Of a stretch of DNA of 64,000 bases, positions 1-9,054 are shown piece by piece. Every line of letters begins with the position of its first letter. Position 1 is the first letter of the stretch. The translations under genes and the position numbers were made by a program. Source of the stretch: Clostridium sp. AWRP (GTDB lineage Bacteria; Bacillota; Clostridia; Clostridiales; Clostridiaceae). The stretch is taken from assembly GCF_004006395.2 (NCBI RefSeq), contig NZ_CP029758.2, positions 4,092,001 through 4,156,000 of the forward strand, in the 5' to 3' direction. The notes beneath the pieces were generated by a model. The model saw only the letters and a program-made list of their open reading frames with translations, had not been told where the DNA came from and did no database searches.

Positions 1-288
1 TTTTTTTGCTAATTCAATTATTTTATCCGGCTCTATTCTATACCTTTTAATATTTTTATTATCACGTCTAAGTCCGCAGTACATGCAATTTCTTTTGCAT
101 ATATTAGAAAATTCTATAAGTCCTCTTAAATGCACTTCATCCCCTACATATTTTTTTCTTACTCTGTCTGCCGCTTTAAAAAGTTCTTCATCATGCTCTT
201 TACTGTTAAATAATTCAACTATTTCACTTTTATCAAGTGTATGATTTAATTCAGCTTTTTCAATTGATTCTAGTAATTTATCCCCCAT
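1..288 (-). CDS. hydE: [FeFe]-hydrogenase maturation radical SAM protein HydE (5' part only)
   Basis: First 96 codons of a minus-strand gene whose 3' end lies outside the window. The ATG at 288 follows AAAGGAGAT at good spacing. The protein contains the radical-SAM cysteine motif CKRNCMYC (C-x3-C-x2-C) after the segment GLIEFSNI, then GLRRDNKNIKRYR, the arrangement typical of HydE. In the family, HydE binds a [4Fe-4S] cluster and SAM and acts with HydF and HydG to build the H-cluster of [FeFe] hydrogenase. BioB and PylB are relatives; the spacing and the flanking sequence favour HydE. Catalytic-domain residues beyond the cysteine loop cannot be checked because the gene is cut. Confidence 0.85.
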   Translation of the reverse strand, partial: MGDKLLESIEKAELNHTLDKSEIVELFNSKEHDEELFKAADRVRKKYVGDEVHLRGLIEFSNICKRNCMYCGLRRDNKNIKRYRIEPDKIIELAKK

Positions 289-320
289 AGCCCATATCTC
301 CTTTATCAAGTGATTCTTAG

Positions 321-506
321 GTTCAGATGGAGTTTGCTTATAAGGATTACTCTCTCCAGCTAAACCTTAGAAGAACTTATCCAGACGCGTAGCAGTGCTT
401 ATCCCCCCACTTTGGTAGAAAAGCAGATTCCAAATCTTTGATTTGGTGATAGTCGCTTTCGCTGTGTGCGATGGGAGTATTAGCAATGGTAGCAATTGGA
501 TAAACA
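321..506 (+). repeat. Structured intergenic repeat, copy A (candidate ncRNA)
   Basis: Part of a four-member family in this window. Read on plus: hairpin TGGAG (328-332)/CTCCA (354-358); a CTTAGAAGAACTTATCCAG block; TTATCC (377-382) that can pair with GGATAA (498-503); an internal arm with AAGC (421-424)/GCTT (455-458) enclosing the hairpin CCAAATC (430-436)/GATTTGG (440-446); then the family 3' box GATGGGAGTATTA. It lies between hydE and helD, both on minus, so it is antisense to any helD-hydE read-through. Function unknown. No protein-coding frame is evident. Confidence 0.6.
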
Positions 507-509
507 AAC

Positions 510-549
510 ACTAAGCTTCAGGATAATTTATTTAAACCTGAAGCTTAGT
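510..549. terminator. Bidirectional terminator-like hairpin behind helD
   Basis: Perfect 13-bp inverted repeat ACTAAGCTTCAGG (510-522) / CCTGAAGCTTAGT (537-549). On minus it is followed by a T-rich stretch (GTTTGTTTATCC), on plus by AAACTTTT. It sits just after the helD stop codon and fits a terminator for that gene. Confidence 0.65.
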
Positions 550-555
550 AAACTT

Positions 556-2685
556 TTAATTAATCGAGGAAGTCTTATACACATATAATTCATGCAGTGC
601 CCTTGTAGCCATTATATATTTTAATGTATTTTCATTTTTTTCACAGGTATCTATCATTATAACTGCATCAAATTCTAAACCTTTGGCAAAATAACTTGGA
701 AGTACAACTTCACCGCTGGAATAAATCATATCTTCTCTATCGAGCACATTTATATGAATTCTTGCTTTTATTAAATTACCTATAGCTTCTGTGTCTTTTA
801 AATCCCTGCAAATTATGGCTATACTTTCATAACCTCTTTCTTTTAATTTTACAACATTATCGAGTATTTTGTCCACAAGTTCTTTGGAATTATCTGCCCT
901 TTTTTCCACAACTTTTTTTCCACTTCTAACTAGAGGTACGGTTTTATCCCCATCTAGATATTTATTTGCATAATCAATTATTTCATTTGTGGATCTATAG
1001 CTTTTATTTAATGAAAAACGCTTTATCTCTAAATCCGGAAGTATGCTTTCCAATTTCTCCACGGCAGGTATCTCTTTTGAAAATATAATTTTCTGATTGG
1101 TATCTCCTACTATAGTAAAAGATCTGCACCTTGTAAGTTCATAAATAACCCGAAACTGCAGCGGAGAATAATCTTGCGCTTCATCTATCACTATATGTCT
1201 TACTTCATCTCTATATCTTAACCCTTCCAACTTTATTTTTAAATATAAAATAGGAGCTAAGTCATCATAAATCAGCAGTTTATTTCCATTAAAATCATTG
1301 TATAATGTAATTACATCAGGATTTTTAAGCCAGATTAACTTATTTTTTTTGATATTAATTACTTCTTTTACTACATCTCTTATATCATTTCGTCTTTTAT
1401 ACTCCAGCTCATTTCCACAATCATTTAGTTCATTTTCCGTTAGACTCTTCACCTTATTCTCATATTCTTTTTGTATAGATATTATTAGCCTGTTTCTTTC
1501 ATCCCTTACTTTTGAGTATATGACTCTTTTTATCCTGGCACTTCTCTTAAACAGAGGCATATCCTTAAAATAATAATTAAACATCTTATCTATGTCTTCT
1601 CCAGATATTATAAGTTTATCGTAAAAATACACATCCTCTATCTTAAAACAATCTTTTTCCAAGCCGCCAATAAAATCATCTATATCCTGCACATATTGTA
1701 AAGAACCCTTATACTTAATTTCTTCAGAAAAATCTTTTTGGTGACTTAATACTTTTTCCATATAATCCTTAAAATCCATTATATAAGGCACATTTAGCAT
1801 ATCCTCTGCAAATTCTCTGAAAGTAATTTGAGTAACCTTTTCCTCTCCTAAACTTGGAAGTACAAGTGAAATATAATCTATAAATATGCTATTAGGACCT
1901 AATATCAGTACCTTTCCTTGAAGAACCTTTCTATAATTGTATAATAAGTAAGCTACTCGATGCAGTGCTATAGTAGTTTTTCCACTTCCTGCTACTCCAT
2001 TTACCACAATAGCTCCTGTTCTAGGCTGTCTTATTAAATTATCCTGTTCTTTTTGTATAGTCATTACAATATCTTTTAACTTTTCACCAGCATTTTTGCT
2101 AAGTACCATTTGCAGGATTTCATCTTTTACATCTATGCTGGAATCAAACATACCTACTAGATTAGATTTTTTTATAATAAATTGTCTCTTAGAAAGCACT
2201 TCTGTTTCTACTTCTCCCATAGGAGATGTATATTTTACAGCTCCCAGTTTACCTGCATAAAACAAAGCAGATACAGGTGATCTCCAGTCAATTACAATAG
2301 GTTCGTAACTTTTCCTTCCTGTCACACCAAATCTACCTATGTATATTTCTTCCTCTCCATAATTATCCTTAAACCTTACCTTTCCAAAATAAGGTGAATT
2401 GCTCAGTATAGTAAGTTCTTTTATGCTTTTATTTACTAGCCTATACTGTTCTTCTTTTTCGTACATTTCATGGTTAAAATATTCTATAACCTTATCTTCA
2501 TCATCTTCGTACTGTTCCAAATTTTTTTCTCTTAGCTTTAAAATATAGTCTATTACTTTTTTTCTAATATCAATGTATTCTAAAATTTGTACCTCAATTT
2601 CCTTTAAGACTTCTTTTAATTTTTCCCTTTCAAGATTGAACTCGACTTCTTTCTCCAATTCCTTTTTTAAATCGTCTCTATACAT
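556..2685 (-). CDS. helD: HelD-like superfamily 1 helicase, RNA polymerase-associated
   Basis: 709 residues. It has a charged coiled-coil N-terminus (about 1-90), the signature VIDWRSPVS near 130, Walker A GVAGSGKTTIALHR near 230, a DEAQDYSP Walker B motif, and a UvrD/Rep-like C-terminal domain. This layout is that of HelD, the Gram-positive ATPase that pries stalled RNA polymerase off DNA, rather than PcrA/UvrD, which lack the long N-terminal arm. ATG at 2685 follows GGAGAT. It stands alone on minus with a hairpin terminator at 510-549. Length agrees with clostridial HelD (700-780). Confidence 0.85.
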   Translation of the reverse strand: MYRDDLKKELEKEVEFNLEREKLKEVLKEIEVQILEYIDIRKKVIDYILKLREKNLEQYEDDEDKVIEYFNHEMYEKEEQYRLVNKSIKELTILSNSPYFGKVRFKDNYGEEEIYIGRFGVTGRKSYEPIVIDWRSPVSALFYAGKLGAVKYTSPMGEVETEVLSKRQFIIKKSNLVGMFDSSIDVKDEILQMVLSKNAGEKLKDIVMTIQKEQDNLIRQPRTGAIVVNGVAGSGKTTIALHRVAYLLYNYRKVLQGKVLILGPNSIFIDYISLVLPSLGEEKVTQITFREFAEDMLNVPYIMDFKDYMEKVLSHQKDFSEEIKYKGSLQYVQDIDDFIGGLEKDCFKIEDVYFYDKLIISGEDIDKMFNYYFKDMPLFKRSARIKRVIYSKVRDERNRLIISIQKEYENKVKSLTENELNDCGNELEYKRRNDIRDVVKEVINIKKNKLIWLKNPDVITLYNDFNGNKLLIYDDLAPILYLKIKLEGLRYRDEVRHIVIDEAQDYSPLQFRVIYELTRCRSFTIVGDTNQKIIFSKEIPAVEKLESILPDLEIKRFSLNKSYRSTNEIIDYANKYLDGDKTVPLVRSGKKVVEKRADNSKELVDKILDNVVKLKERGYESIAIICRDLKDTEAIGNLIKARIHINVLDREDMIYSSGEVVLPSYFAKGLEFDAVIMIDTCEKNENTLKYIMATRALHELYVYKTSSIN

Positions 2686-2716
2686 ATTACTATCTCCATT
2701 TCATAAGTTAACCATT

Positions 2717-2773
2717 AGGCATTTTCAAAGAAATAACCAGTAAGTATTCTAGCCTATTTTCTTTGAAATGCCT
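2717..2773. repeat. Long inverted repeat between ftsH and helD
   Basis: AGGCATTTTCAAAGAAA (2717-2733) pairs with TTTCTTTGAAATGCCT (2758-2773) around a 24-nt loop, with one bulge. It follows the ftsH stop codon, but no U-tract follows it on minus, so it is a weak terminator at best; it could also protect the mRNA 3' end. Confidence 0.45.
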
Positions 2774-2788
2774 TAGATTAGTCCATAA

Positions 2789-4642
2789 TCAGAGTTTTGT
2801 ATCCTGAGTTTCCTGTTTTTTGTCATTATATTCTTTTATTATGTCCATAAATTCCTCTCCCATTAGAGTTTCTTTTTCAATTAGACTTTCAGATATCTTT
2901 GTGAGTAAATCCTTATTGTCTTTAATAATACTTCTTGCCTTTTCATGGCATCCTTTTATTATTTTTAATGTTTCATCATCTATAATAGAAGCTGTTTCCG
3001 CACTGCAATTTTGTACCGGTCTTCCATCCAAATATCTATCCTGCATTGACTCTAAACCCATCATATCAAATCTATCTGTCATTCCATACATAGTCACCAT
3101 GCTCCTAGCTGTTTCTGTAGCTCTTTCAATATCATTAGATGCACCTGTAGATATACTGTTAAACTCTACTTCTTCCGCAGATCTTCCTCCTAGCATGACA
3201 CATATCTTATCTATCATTTCTTCCTTACTAACAAGATATTTTTCTTCTGTAGGAAGCTGCATAGTATAACCTAGTGCACCCATGGTCCTCGGAACTATAG
3301 TTATCTTATGTACAGGATCCGTATGTTTTAATAATGCAGCCACAAGTGCATGACCCACTTCATGAAAAGCAACAGCTCTCTTTTCAGTATCAGATAAAAT
3401 CCTATCCTTCTTTTCTTTGCCAGCCATAACTACTTCTACTGATTCTTCTAAGTCTTCCTGAATTACTTCTTCTCTGCCATTTTTTACTGCCCTTAAAGCA
3501 GCTTCATTTATCATATTAGCCAAATCTGCTCCTACCGCTCCAGGAGTCGATTTTGCTATAGAATTTAAATCTACAGCTTCTGAAACTTTAACTCCCTTAG
3601 TATGGACTTTAAGTATATTTTCTCTGCCCTTTAAATCAGGCCTATCTACTATAACCCTCCTATCAAATCTTCCTGGTCTTAAAAGTGCCTTATCAAGTAC
3701 TTCCGGTCTATTGGTAGCTGCTAAAATTACAACTCCTTTAGAAGAATCAAATCCATCCATCTCTGCAAGAAGTTGATTCAACGTTTGCTCCCTTTCATCA
3801 TTTCCAGATACGTTGCCACCTCTACTTTTACCTATAGCATCTATTTCATCTATAAATACTATGCAAGGAGCTTTTTCCTGTGCCTGTTGAAATAAATCTC
3901 TAACTCTAGATGCCCCCATACCTACAAACATCTCTACAAAAGCAGAACCTGATATAGAGAAAAATGGGACTTTAGCTTCTCCTGCTACAGCCTTTGCAAG
4001 AAGAGTCTTTCCTGTTCCCGGTGGTCCTACAAGGAGTGCTCCCTTAGGAAGCCTTGCACCTATTGATACATATTTTTGAGAGTTATGCAAGAAATCAACT
4101 ATTTCAATTAGAGACTCTTTAGCTTCTTCCTGTCCTGCCACATCATTAAAGTTCACGCCAGTTTCATTTTCCGCATATATTTTAGCAGTATTCTTTCCAA
4201 ATGACATAACTCCACTGCCCATTTTTTTATCTAATCTTCCCATTAAAATACTTCCAAAAAACATAATTATACTTATGGGTAAAATCCAATTTGTAAAAAG
4301 GCTTCTCATTAGAGAGCTTTCCTGCGACACACCTTCATACTGAACTTTGGCATCATTTAACTTTTTAATTAAATCCTGATCATCTACCCTTTCAGTATAA
4401 AGTATTTTCCCTTTGTGATCTTTATCCTTATCCTTAGGGGTTATTATTAACCTATCCTTGGATATTTGTACATTAGATATTTTATTTTGGTTAATATAAT
4501 TTATAAAATCACTATATTTTACGTGCTCATATTTTAATTGACTAGAGTATTCATTCACTATAAACACAATTATAACAGCTAATAGTGAATAATATATAAC
4601 GTATTTGAATTTATTACCTTTAAATTTTTTGCTATTAAACAT
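2789..4642 (-). CDS. ftsH: ATP-dependent zinc metalloprotease FtsH
   Basis: 617 residues. Two N-terminal membrane segments (about 13-30 and 118-134) flank an extracytoplasmic loop. The AAA+ domain has Walker A GPPGTGKT (206-213), Walker B CIVFIDEIDAIG and the second region of homology RPGRFDRR. The M41 protease domain has the zinc motif HEVGH (427-431). FtsH is a membrane-anchored hexameric protease that degrades misfolded membrane proteins and regulators. ATG at 4642 lies 6 nt after GGAGG. Clostridia often carry two ftsH copies; which one this is cannot be told from the window, as the usual tilS-hpt neighbours are absent. Confidence 0.95.
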   Translation of the reverse strand: MFNSKKFKGNKFKYVIYYSLLAVIIVFIVNEYSSQLKYEHVKYSDFINYINQNKISNVQISKDRLIITPKDKDKDHKGKILYTERVDDQDLIKKLNDAKVQYEGVSQESSLMRSLFTNWILPISIIMFFGSILMGRLDKKMGSGVMSFGKNTAKIYAENETGVNFNDVAGQEEAKESLIEIVDFLHNSQKYVSIGARLPKGALLVGPPGTGKTLLAKAVAGEAKVPFFSISGSAFVEMFVGMGASRVRDLFQQAQEKAPCIVFIDEIDAIGKSRGGNVSGNDEREQTLNQLLAEMDGFDSSKGVVILAATNRPEVLDKALLRPGRFDRRVIVDRPDLKGRENILKVHTKGVKVSEAVDLNSIAKSTPGAVGADLANMINEAALRAVKNGREEVIQEDLEESVEVVMAGKEKKDRILSDTEKRAVAFHEVGHALVAALLKHTDPVHKITIVPRTMGALGYTMQLPTEEKYLVSKEEMIDKICVMLGGRSAEEVEFNSISTGASNDIERATETARSMVTMYGMTDRFDMMGLESMQDRYLDGRPVQNCSAETASIIDDETLKIIKGCHEKARSIIKDNKDLLTKISESLIEKETLMGEEFMDIIKEYNDKKQETQDTKL

Positions 4643-4795
4643 ATGTAAGCCTCCACTTTATTTCAACTCGTAATCTATTTATATTATAGCAATAAATACT
4701 CTTTTTCCTACTAGTATTTACAAAATATTTTTAAAGTTATTTTTAACCAAATACCTATACTGTTTGCAAGTAACCACTAAATTTATTCATCAAAA

Positions 4796-4828
4796 AGAAA
4801 TACTATCAAAATTTTTGATAGTATTTCT
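4796..4828 (-). terminator. proS terminator
   Basis: Inverted repeat AGAAATACTATCAAAA / TTTTGATAGTATTTCT downstream of the proS stop codon. On minus it is followed by TTTTTGATG. Confidence 0.75.
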
Positions 4829-4861
4829 AAAAATTGAAGTATTATATTAACACAGGTTTCT

Positions 4862-6292
4862 TTAGTACGCTTTTCCCCAATAAACTAATTTATCAGCTTT
4901 TTTACCACAGCATACGCAGGTATCTGAAATATGTTCTTGTTCAAATGGAATGCATCTTGAAGATGCACCAGTAACTTCTTTAATTTTTTCTTCACATTTA
5001 GCGTCTCCACACCACATAGCCTTTACAACACCTATTTTATTTTCCATTATATCTTTAAACTCTTCCATGTTTACAGCATTATTTGTATTGCCTTTTATAA
5101 GATTTTTTGCCTTTTCAAACATACCATCATGAATTTTATCTAAAAGATCTGGTATATCTTTCTCTAAGTTATCCATGGATACTATTATCTTTTCTCCACT
5201 GTCTCTCCTTACAAGTACAACTTGATTTTTCTCAATATCCTTTGGTCCTACTTCAAGACGTATAGGAACTCCCTTCATCTCATATTCACTAAACTTCCAT
5301 CCAGCCATTTTATCACTGTCGTCAAGTTTAACCCTTGCAAATTTAGCTATTCTACCTTTTAGTTCATTTGCCTTATCCAGTACTCCTTCTTTATGCTGTG
5401 CTATAGGTACTATAATTACCTGAGTAGGAGCTATTCTAGGTGGAACTACAAGTCCATTATCGTCTCCATGTACCATTATTATTGCTCCTATAAGACGGGT
5501 TGTTACGCCCCAGGAAGTCTGGTATACATATTGAAGTTTTCCTTCTTTATCTGAATACTGCATTCCAAAAGATTTTGCAAAGTTCTGTCCTAAGTAATGG
5601 GATGTACCAGCCTGAAGTGCCTTTCCATCATGCATAAGTGCTTCTATAGTATATGTAGCTTCTCCTCCTGCAAATTTTTCACTGTCAGTTTTCTGTCCCT
5701 TTAATACTGGAATAGCCAGTACTTTTTCACAAAGATCCGCATATACATTTAGCATCCTTGTAGTCTCTTCTTGGGCTTCCTTCTTAGTTTCATGTATAGT
5801 ATGACCTTCCTGCCATAAAAATTCTGTAGTTCTAAGGAAAGGTCTTGTAGTCTTTTCCCATCTAACTACGGAGCACCACTGATTGTAAAGCTTAGGTAAA
5901 TCTTTATAAGACTGAACTATCTTAGCATAATGTTCACAAAATAATGTTTCTGATGTTGGACGAACACATAATTTTTCTGTAAGTTCTTCATTACCACCAT
6001 GAGTTACCCAGGCAACTTCTGGTGCAAATCCTTCTATATGATCTTTTTCTTTTTGAAGAAGACTTTCAGGAATAAATAAAGGCATATATACATTCTGATG
6101 TCCTGTTTCCTTAAATCTCTTGTCTAAATAACTCTGAATATTTTCCCACATAGCATAGGCATAAGGACGTATTATCATACAGCCTCTTACACTTGAATAA
6201 TCAGCTAATTCTGCTTTTTTTACAATGTCTGTATACCACTGTGCAAAATCTTCATCTCTTGATGTTATTTGTTCTACCATCTTTTTACTCAA
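4862..6292 (-). CDS. proS: Prolyl-tRNA synthetase (short, archaeal/eukaryotic-like type)
   Basis: 476 residues, a class II synthetase charging tRNA-Pro. It lacks the editing insertion of the 570-residue bacterial ProS and has the C-terminal extension of the ProS type 3 group, with four cysteines near the end (CGDAKC and CVCCGKK, a likely zinc site) and a C-terminal Tyr. Class II motifs are visible (VVRWEKTTRPFLRTTEFLWQ near motif 2). The start is a TTG at 6292, 9 nt after GGAGG; the ATG at 6280 is too far from that site. A proline T-box leader precedes it. Confidence 0.95.
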   Translation of the reverse strand: MSKKMVEQITSRDEDFAQWYTDIVKKAELADYSSVRGCMIIRPYAYAMWENIQSYLDKRFKETGHQNVYMPLFIPESLLQKEKDHIEGFAPEVAWVTHGGNEELTEKLCVRPTSETLFCEHYAKIVQSYKDLPKLYNQWCSVVRWEKTTRPFLRTTEFLWQEGHTIHETKKEAQEETTRMLNVYADLCEKVLAIPVLKGQKTDSEKFAGGEATYTIEALMHDGKALQAGTSHYLGQNFAKSFGMQYSDKEGKLQYVYQTSWGVTTRLIGAIIMVHGDDNGLVVPPRIAPTQVIIVPIAQHKEGVLDKANELKGRIAKFARVKLDDSDKMAGWKFSEYEMKGVPIRLEVGPKDIEKNQVVLVRRDSGEKIIVSMDNLEKDIPDLLDKIHDGMFEKAKNLIKGNTNNAVNMEEFKDIMENKIGVVKAMWCGDAKCEEKIKEVTGASSRCIPFEQEHISDTCVCCGKKADKLVYWGKAY

Positions 6293-6344
6293 TTTTAATT
6301 ACCTCCAAAATTTCAATTTAGTGCAGATAGTTTTTCTTTGAAAT

Positions 6345-6595
6345 ATAAAAAAGCCTCCAATCCCAAAAGGGACCGAGGTTACGTCGGCGGTACCACCCTG
6401 ATTAATATATTTAAAATATTAAACATATTCTCTCAATTATAATTATAACGGCAATTACCGCTGTATTCTAACAGAACTCAAAGGTAGGTTCAAAATGTAC
6501 ATTTAGAAACTTTCACCAACCATTTCCTCTCTTAAAAAAATATCATTTCTACTAATCCTCTTCTTTGCATATCACTATATTTAGTTAAACTCTTT
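6345..6595 (-). promoter_or_regulatory. T-box leader controlling proS (proline)
   Basis: The conserved T-box AGGGTGGTACCGCCG (minus strand, about 6399-6385) is followed by the terminator stem CCTCGGTCCC/GGGATTGGAGG and a T-run (about 6378-6345). Upstream, Stem I-like sequence contains GAACCTACC; the CCT at 6488-6486 is the likely specifier codon for proline. In this class, uncharged tRNA-Pro pairs with the specifier and T-box and favours the antiterminator. Confidence 0.93.
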
Positions 6596-6599
6596 CTAT

Positions 6600-6628
6600 A
6601 TAATAGAATATAGGAAATTTATTGTCAA
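6600..6628 (-). promoter_or_regulatory. Promoter of the proS T-box transcript
   Basis: Minus-strand TTGACA (6628-6623), 17-nt spacer, TATTAT (6605-6600). Near-consensus sigma-A promoter immediately upstream of the T-box leader. Confidence 0.8.
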
Positions 6629-6776
6629 TATATTTTTTGAAATTGGAGTTTCTCCAAATATTATGTGTCTAAAAATATTCTTATTTTTTAAACAGCTGTT
6701 GATATATTTTACCAAATCAAATTTTTAATAAACTAACAAAAAAAACTGCATAATAAAATTTAGGAGGTAAATTCAT

Positions 6777-8378
6777 ATGAAATTCAAAAAATTTATTGTA
6801 TTAATTCTTTCTATTTTTTTAATTGGTGCATTTATCCCAAACGTACATGCTTTTTTAACTAATACTTATTATGTAAAAAACTCAAAAATACCACATCATC
6901 TTTATGTAATTTACCAAAATGATCTAACTCCTGCAGAAAAAACTATGGTAGTCACCCTTCAGGGAATAATATCAAATAAGTCAAATTCTCAAATATATAC
7001 CTTGAATAAAAATCAACCTGATTACAAAATATGGCTAGATGATTTAAAAGCAAATTACGGAATAACCTATACTATAGTAAAAGATCCCTGGTATTTGTTA
7101 GATAAATTTAAATCACTAGTATCTGGATATGTACTTTACAGCAGTTATCCTGAAAAAAACCCTTCTATTAACAACGCCTGCTCTCTTGCAGCATTAAAAA
7201 ATTCTATAGTTATAGATACACCTATAGAAGATAGGGTTAAAAATGCAGGAATTAAAATGCAGGGCAATTGTGTAAACACCGATAAATATTGGGCTTATAA
7301 TAATTTGTGGAATTCAGGACTAAACCATTCCGTTGTAATTGAGCTGTCTCCAAATAAAAATGCCTCTCTTAGAGATTATGGCATCATGAGTAAATGTTTA
7401 GCGTTTTATGAAGATGATTTAAAAGATTTCTCACTAAGGGATAAAATTTTTGGAACTATGGAAAAAGACTCTACGTGCCTTGGATGGGGACCTGATGAAC
7501 ACGGTAATGTAAGTGCTGCTTCTAAAAATGGAGTAAGTATGGTTCCTGCAGATTGGTCTTACAATTTAACAGTGTTAAGTGCCTTTCCATCAGTACCTTT
7601 AACACAAAAAAGTAGTGTAAAGCCTGATAAAAAACTTTTCTCTCAACCTATACACTATGTAACTTTTATAATGTCAGATGGAGATAACCAGCAGTGGAAC
7701 CTTGGGAGTAATTATGGATCTGAAAAATGGTATGGCTCTCCTAAAAAAGGTAGTTTTAATATGGGATTCAGCATAAGTCCTTCTATACATGAACTGGCAC
7801 CTACTGTCTTTAAACTGTATTACAAAAATGCATCTTCAAATTCTTATCGAGATAACTTTGTGGTATCACCTTCTGGTAATGGTTATATGTACCCTAGTAA
7901 GTTTAAGGAAGATTCTTTAAATGCATATTTGAAAAGATTAAACAATTATATGTCAGATGTAGATGAAAGGTATATATCAGTTTTAGATGATTGGTCACTT
8001 TATGATATTAAATTATGGGATAAATACACTGCTTGTTCAAATATCGATGGCATATTCTATCTCAATTATAATAAGCAAAATGACTATAAAGGTAAAATTA
8101 TATGGAGTAATGGAAAGCCAGTGGTATCCTGTAGAGATGTACTCTGGTCTGGACTGGAAGAGGAAGATGCTCTTATAAATAACATAAATAATTATGTTGC
8201 TAAAGGCTACACCAACATATCCAAACCTAAAGCCTATACGTTTGTATACGTCCACGCGTGGAGTAAATCTATGAATGATGTAGAAAAAGTAGTAACCAAG
8301 TTAAATAGAAATCCTAAAGTAAAAGTTGTTCCGCCAGATACATTTATGGATATTATGAAAAAGAATATCAGGAAATAA
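6777..8378 (+). CDS. Secreted GxGYxYP-domain protein (putative glycoside hydrolase)
   Basis: 533 residues. N-terminal signal peptide (hydrophobic 8-21, cleavage likely near VHA-F). The family name motif is present as GNGYMYP after SPS, in the C-terminal half, preceded by FIMSDGDNQQWN, which fits the barrel domain of GxGYxYP proteins. The family is predicted to act on carbohydrates, but I know of no settled substrate. ATG is preceded by AGGAGG at good spacing. It stands alone, divergent from proS, with no sugar genes beside it to suggest a substrate. Confidence 0.85.
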   Translation: MKFKKFIVLILSIFLIGAFIPNVHAFLTNTYYVKNSKIPHHLYVIYQNDLTPAEKTMVVTLQGIISNKSNSQIYTLNKNQPDYKIWLDDLKANYGITYTIVKDPWYLLDKFKSLVSGYVLYSSYPEKNPSINNACSLAALKNSIVIDTPIEDRVKNAGIKMQGNCVNTDKYWAYNNLWNSGLNHSVVIELSPNKNASLRDYGIMSKCLAFYEDDLKDFSLRDKIFGTMEKDSTCLGWGPDEHGNVSAASKNGVSMVPADWSYNLTVLSAFPSVPLTQKSSVKPDKKLFSQPIHYVTFIMSDGDNQQWNLGSNYGSEKWYGSPKKGSFNMGFSISPSIHELAPTVFKLYYKNASSNSYRDNFVVSPSGNGYMYPSKFKEDSLNAYLKRLNNYMSDVDERYISVLDDWSLYDIKLWDKYTACSNIDGIFYLNYNKQNDYKGKIIWSNGKPVVSCRDVLWSGLEEEDALINNINNYVAKGYTNISKPKAYTFVYVHAWSKSMNDVEKVVTKLNRNPKVKVVPPDTFMDIMKKNIRK

Positions 8379-8476
8379 GCTCTATAGAGTTTCTAAGCAA
8401 AAGTCAACTTATACTCCGGATATTTTTAGTAATTAAAAATTAATAATATGTGCCATTAAAGAATTGTCACAGTGGG

Positions 8477-8887
8477 CTAATTTTCAGAAAAAGTTTCACA
8501 TCCCATTTTTAGTACTTGTCTATACATATTTTGCATAGCTATGAATTGGCCGCCAACGAAAAATCCAGTATCGAATATATTTACGTGCTGCACTTTAATA
8601 ATTGCAGGTATAGTTACATTATTAAATTTAAATGCAATTGATAATATATCGTCTTTTTCAAAACTTATATTGGAGATAAATGATATCCCATTAACAGAAA
8701 TGTTTACACCTAGCACGTCTAAATTTACTTCTTTCAAATTTATGCTTTCAATTTTAAAATTATAATTATACTTATATCTTTTATCAGCTCTTTTTTCTTT
8801 TTTAAATATTGCATCTTTTTTATCTGAAAAATTTTCTATCACTTGCTTTACCCCCATATTAATACTGTTCTTATCGGCAAAATTCAT
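8477..8887 (-). CDS. PilZ-domain protein (c-di-GMP effector)
   Basis: 136 residues. The PilZ signature is seen as an arginine cluster (KRADKRYKY, RxxxR type) and NISVNGISF (N/DxSxxG type), followed by a beta-barrel-like C-terminus. PilZ domains bind cyclic di-GMP; no output domain is attached, so it would act by protein contact. It sits alone between the convergent GxGYxYP gene and the deacetylase. A GGDEF protein that could supply the ligand is encoded at 55901-57190. What it controls is unknown. Confidence 0.8.
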   Translation of the reverse strand: MNFADKNSINMGVKQVIENFSDKKDAIFKKEKRADKRYKYNYNFKIESINLKEVNLDVLGVNISVNGISFISNISFEKDDILSIAFKFNNVTIPAIIKVQHVNIFDTGFFVGGQFIAMQNMYRQVLKMGCETFSEN

Positions 8888-8937
8888 GTTATTTATTTAA
8901 TCGTAGACTAATTCTTTTATTTTATCTATAACACAAA

Positions 8938-8970
8938 AATACCATTTTTATTTTAAACAAAAATGGTATT
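8938..8970 (-). terminator. Terminator of the deacetylase/phosphatase operon
   Basis: AATACCATTTTT (8938-8949) pairs with AAAAATGGTATT (8959-8970). On minus the hairpin is followed by TTTGTGTT. It lies downstream of the 9055 stop codon. Confidence 0.6.
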
Positions 8971-9054
8971 AATTTCAATCAATATTAACATAATTTAGTA
9001 TAATATGCTAAAATTTTTTATATAAATAAATAGTGAGATGGAATTATGATTCTA

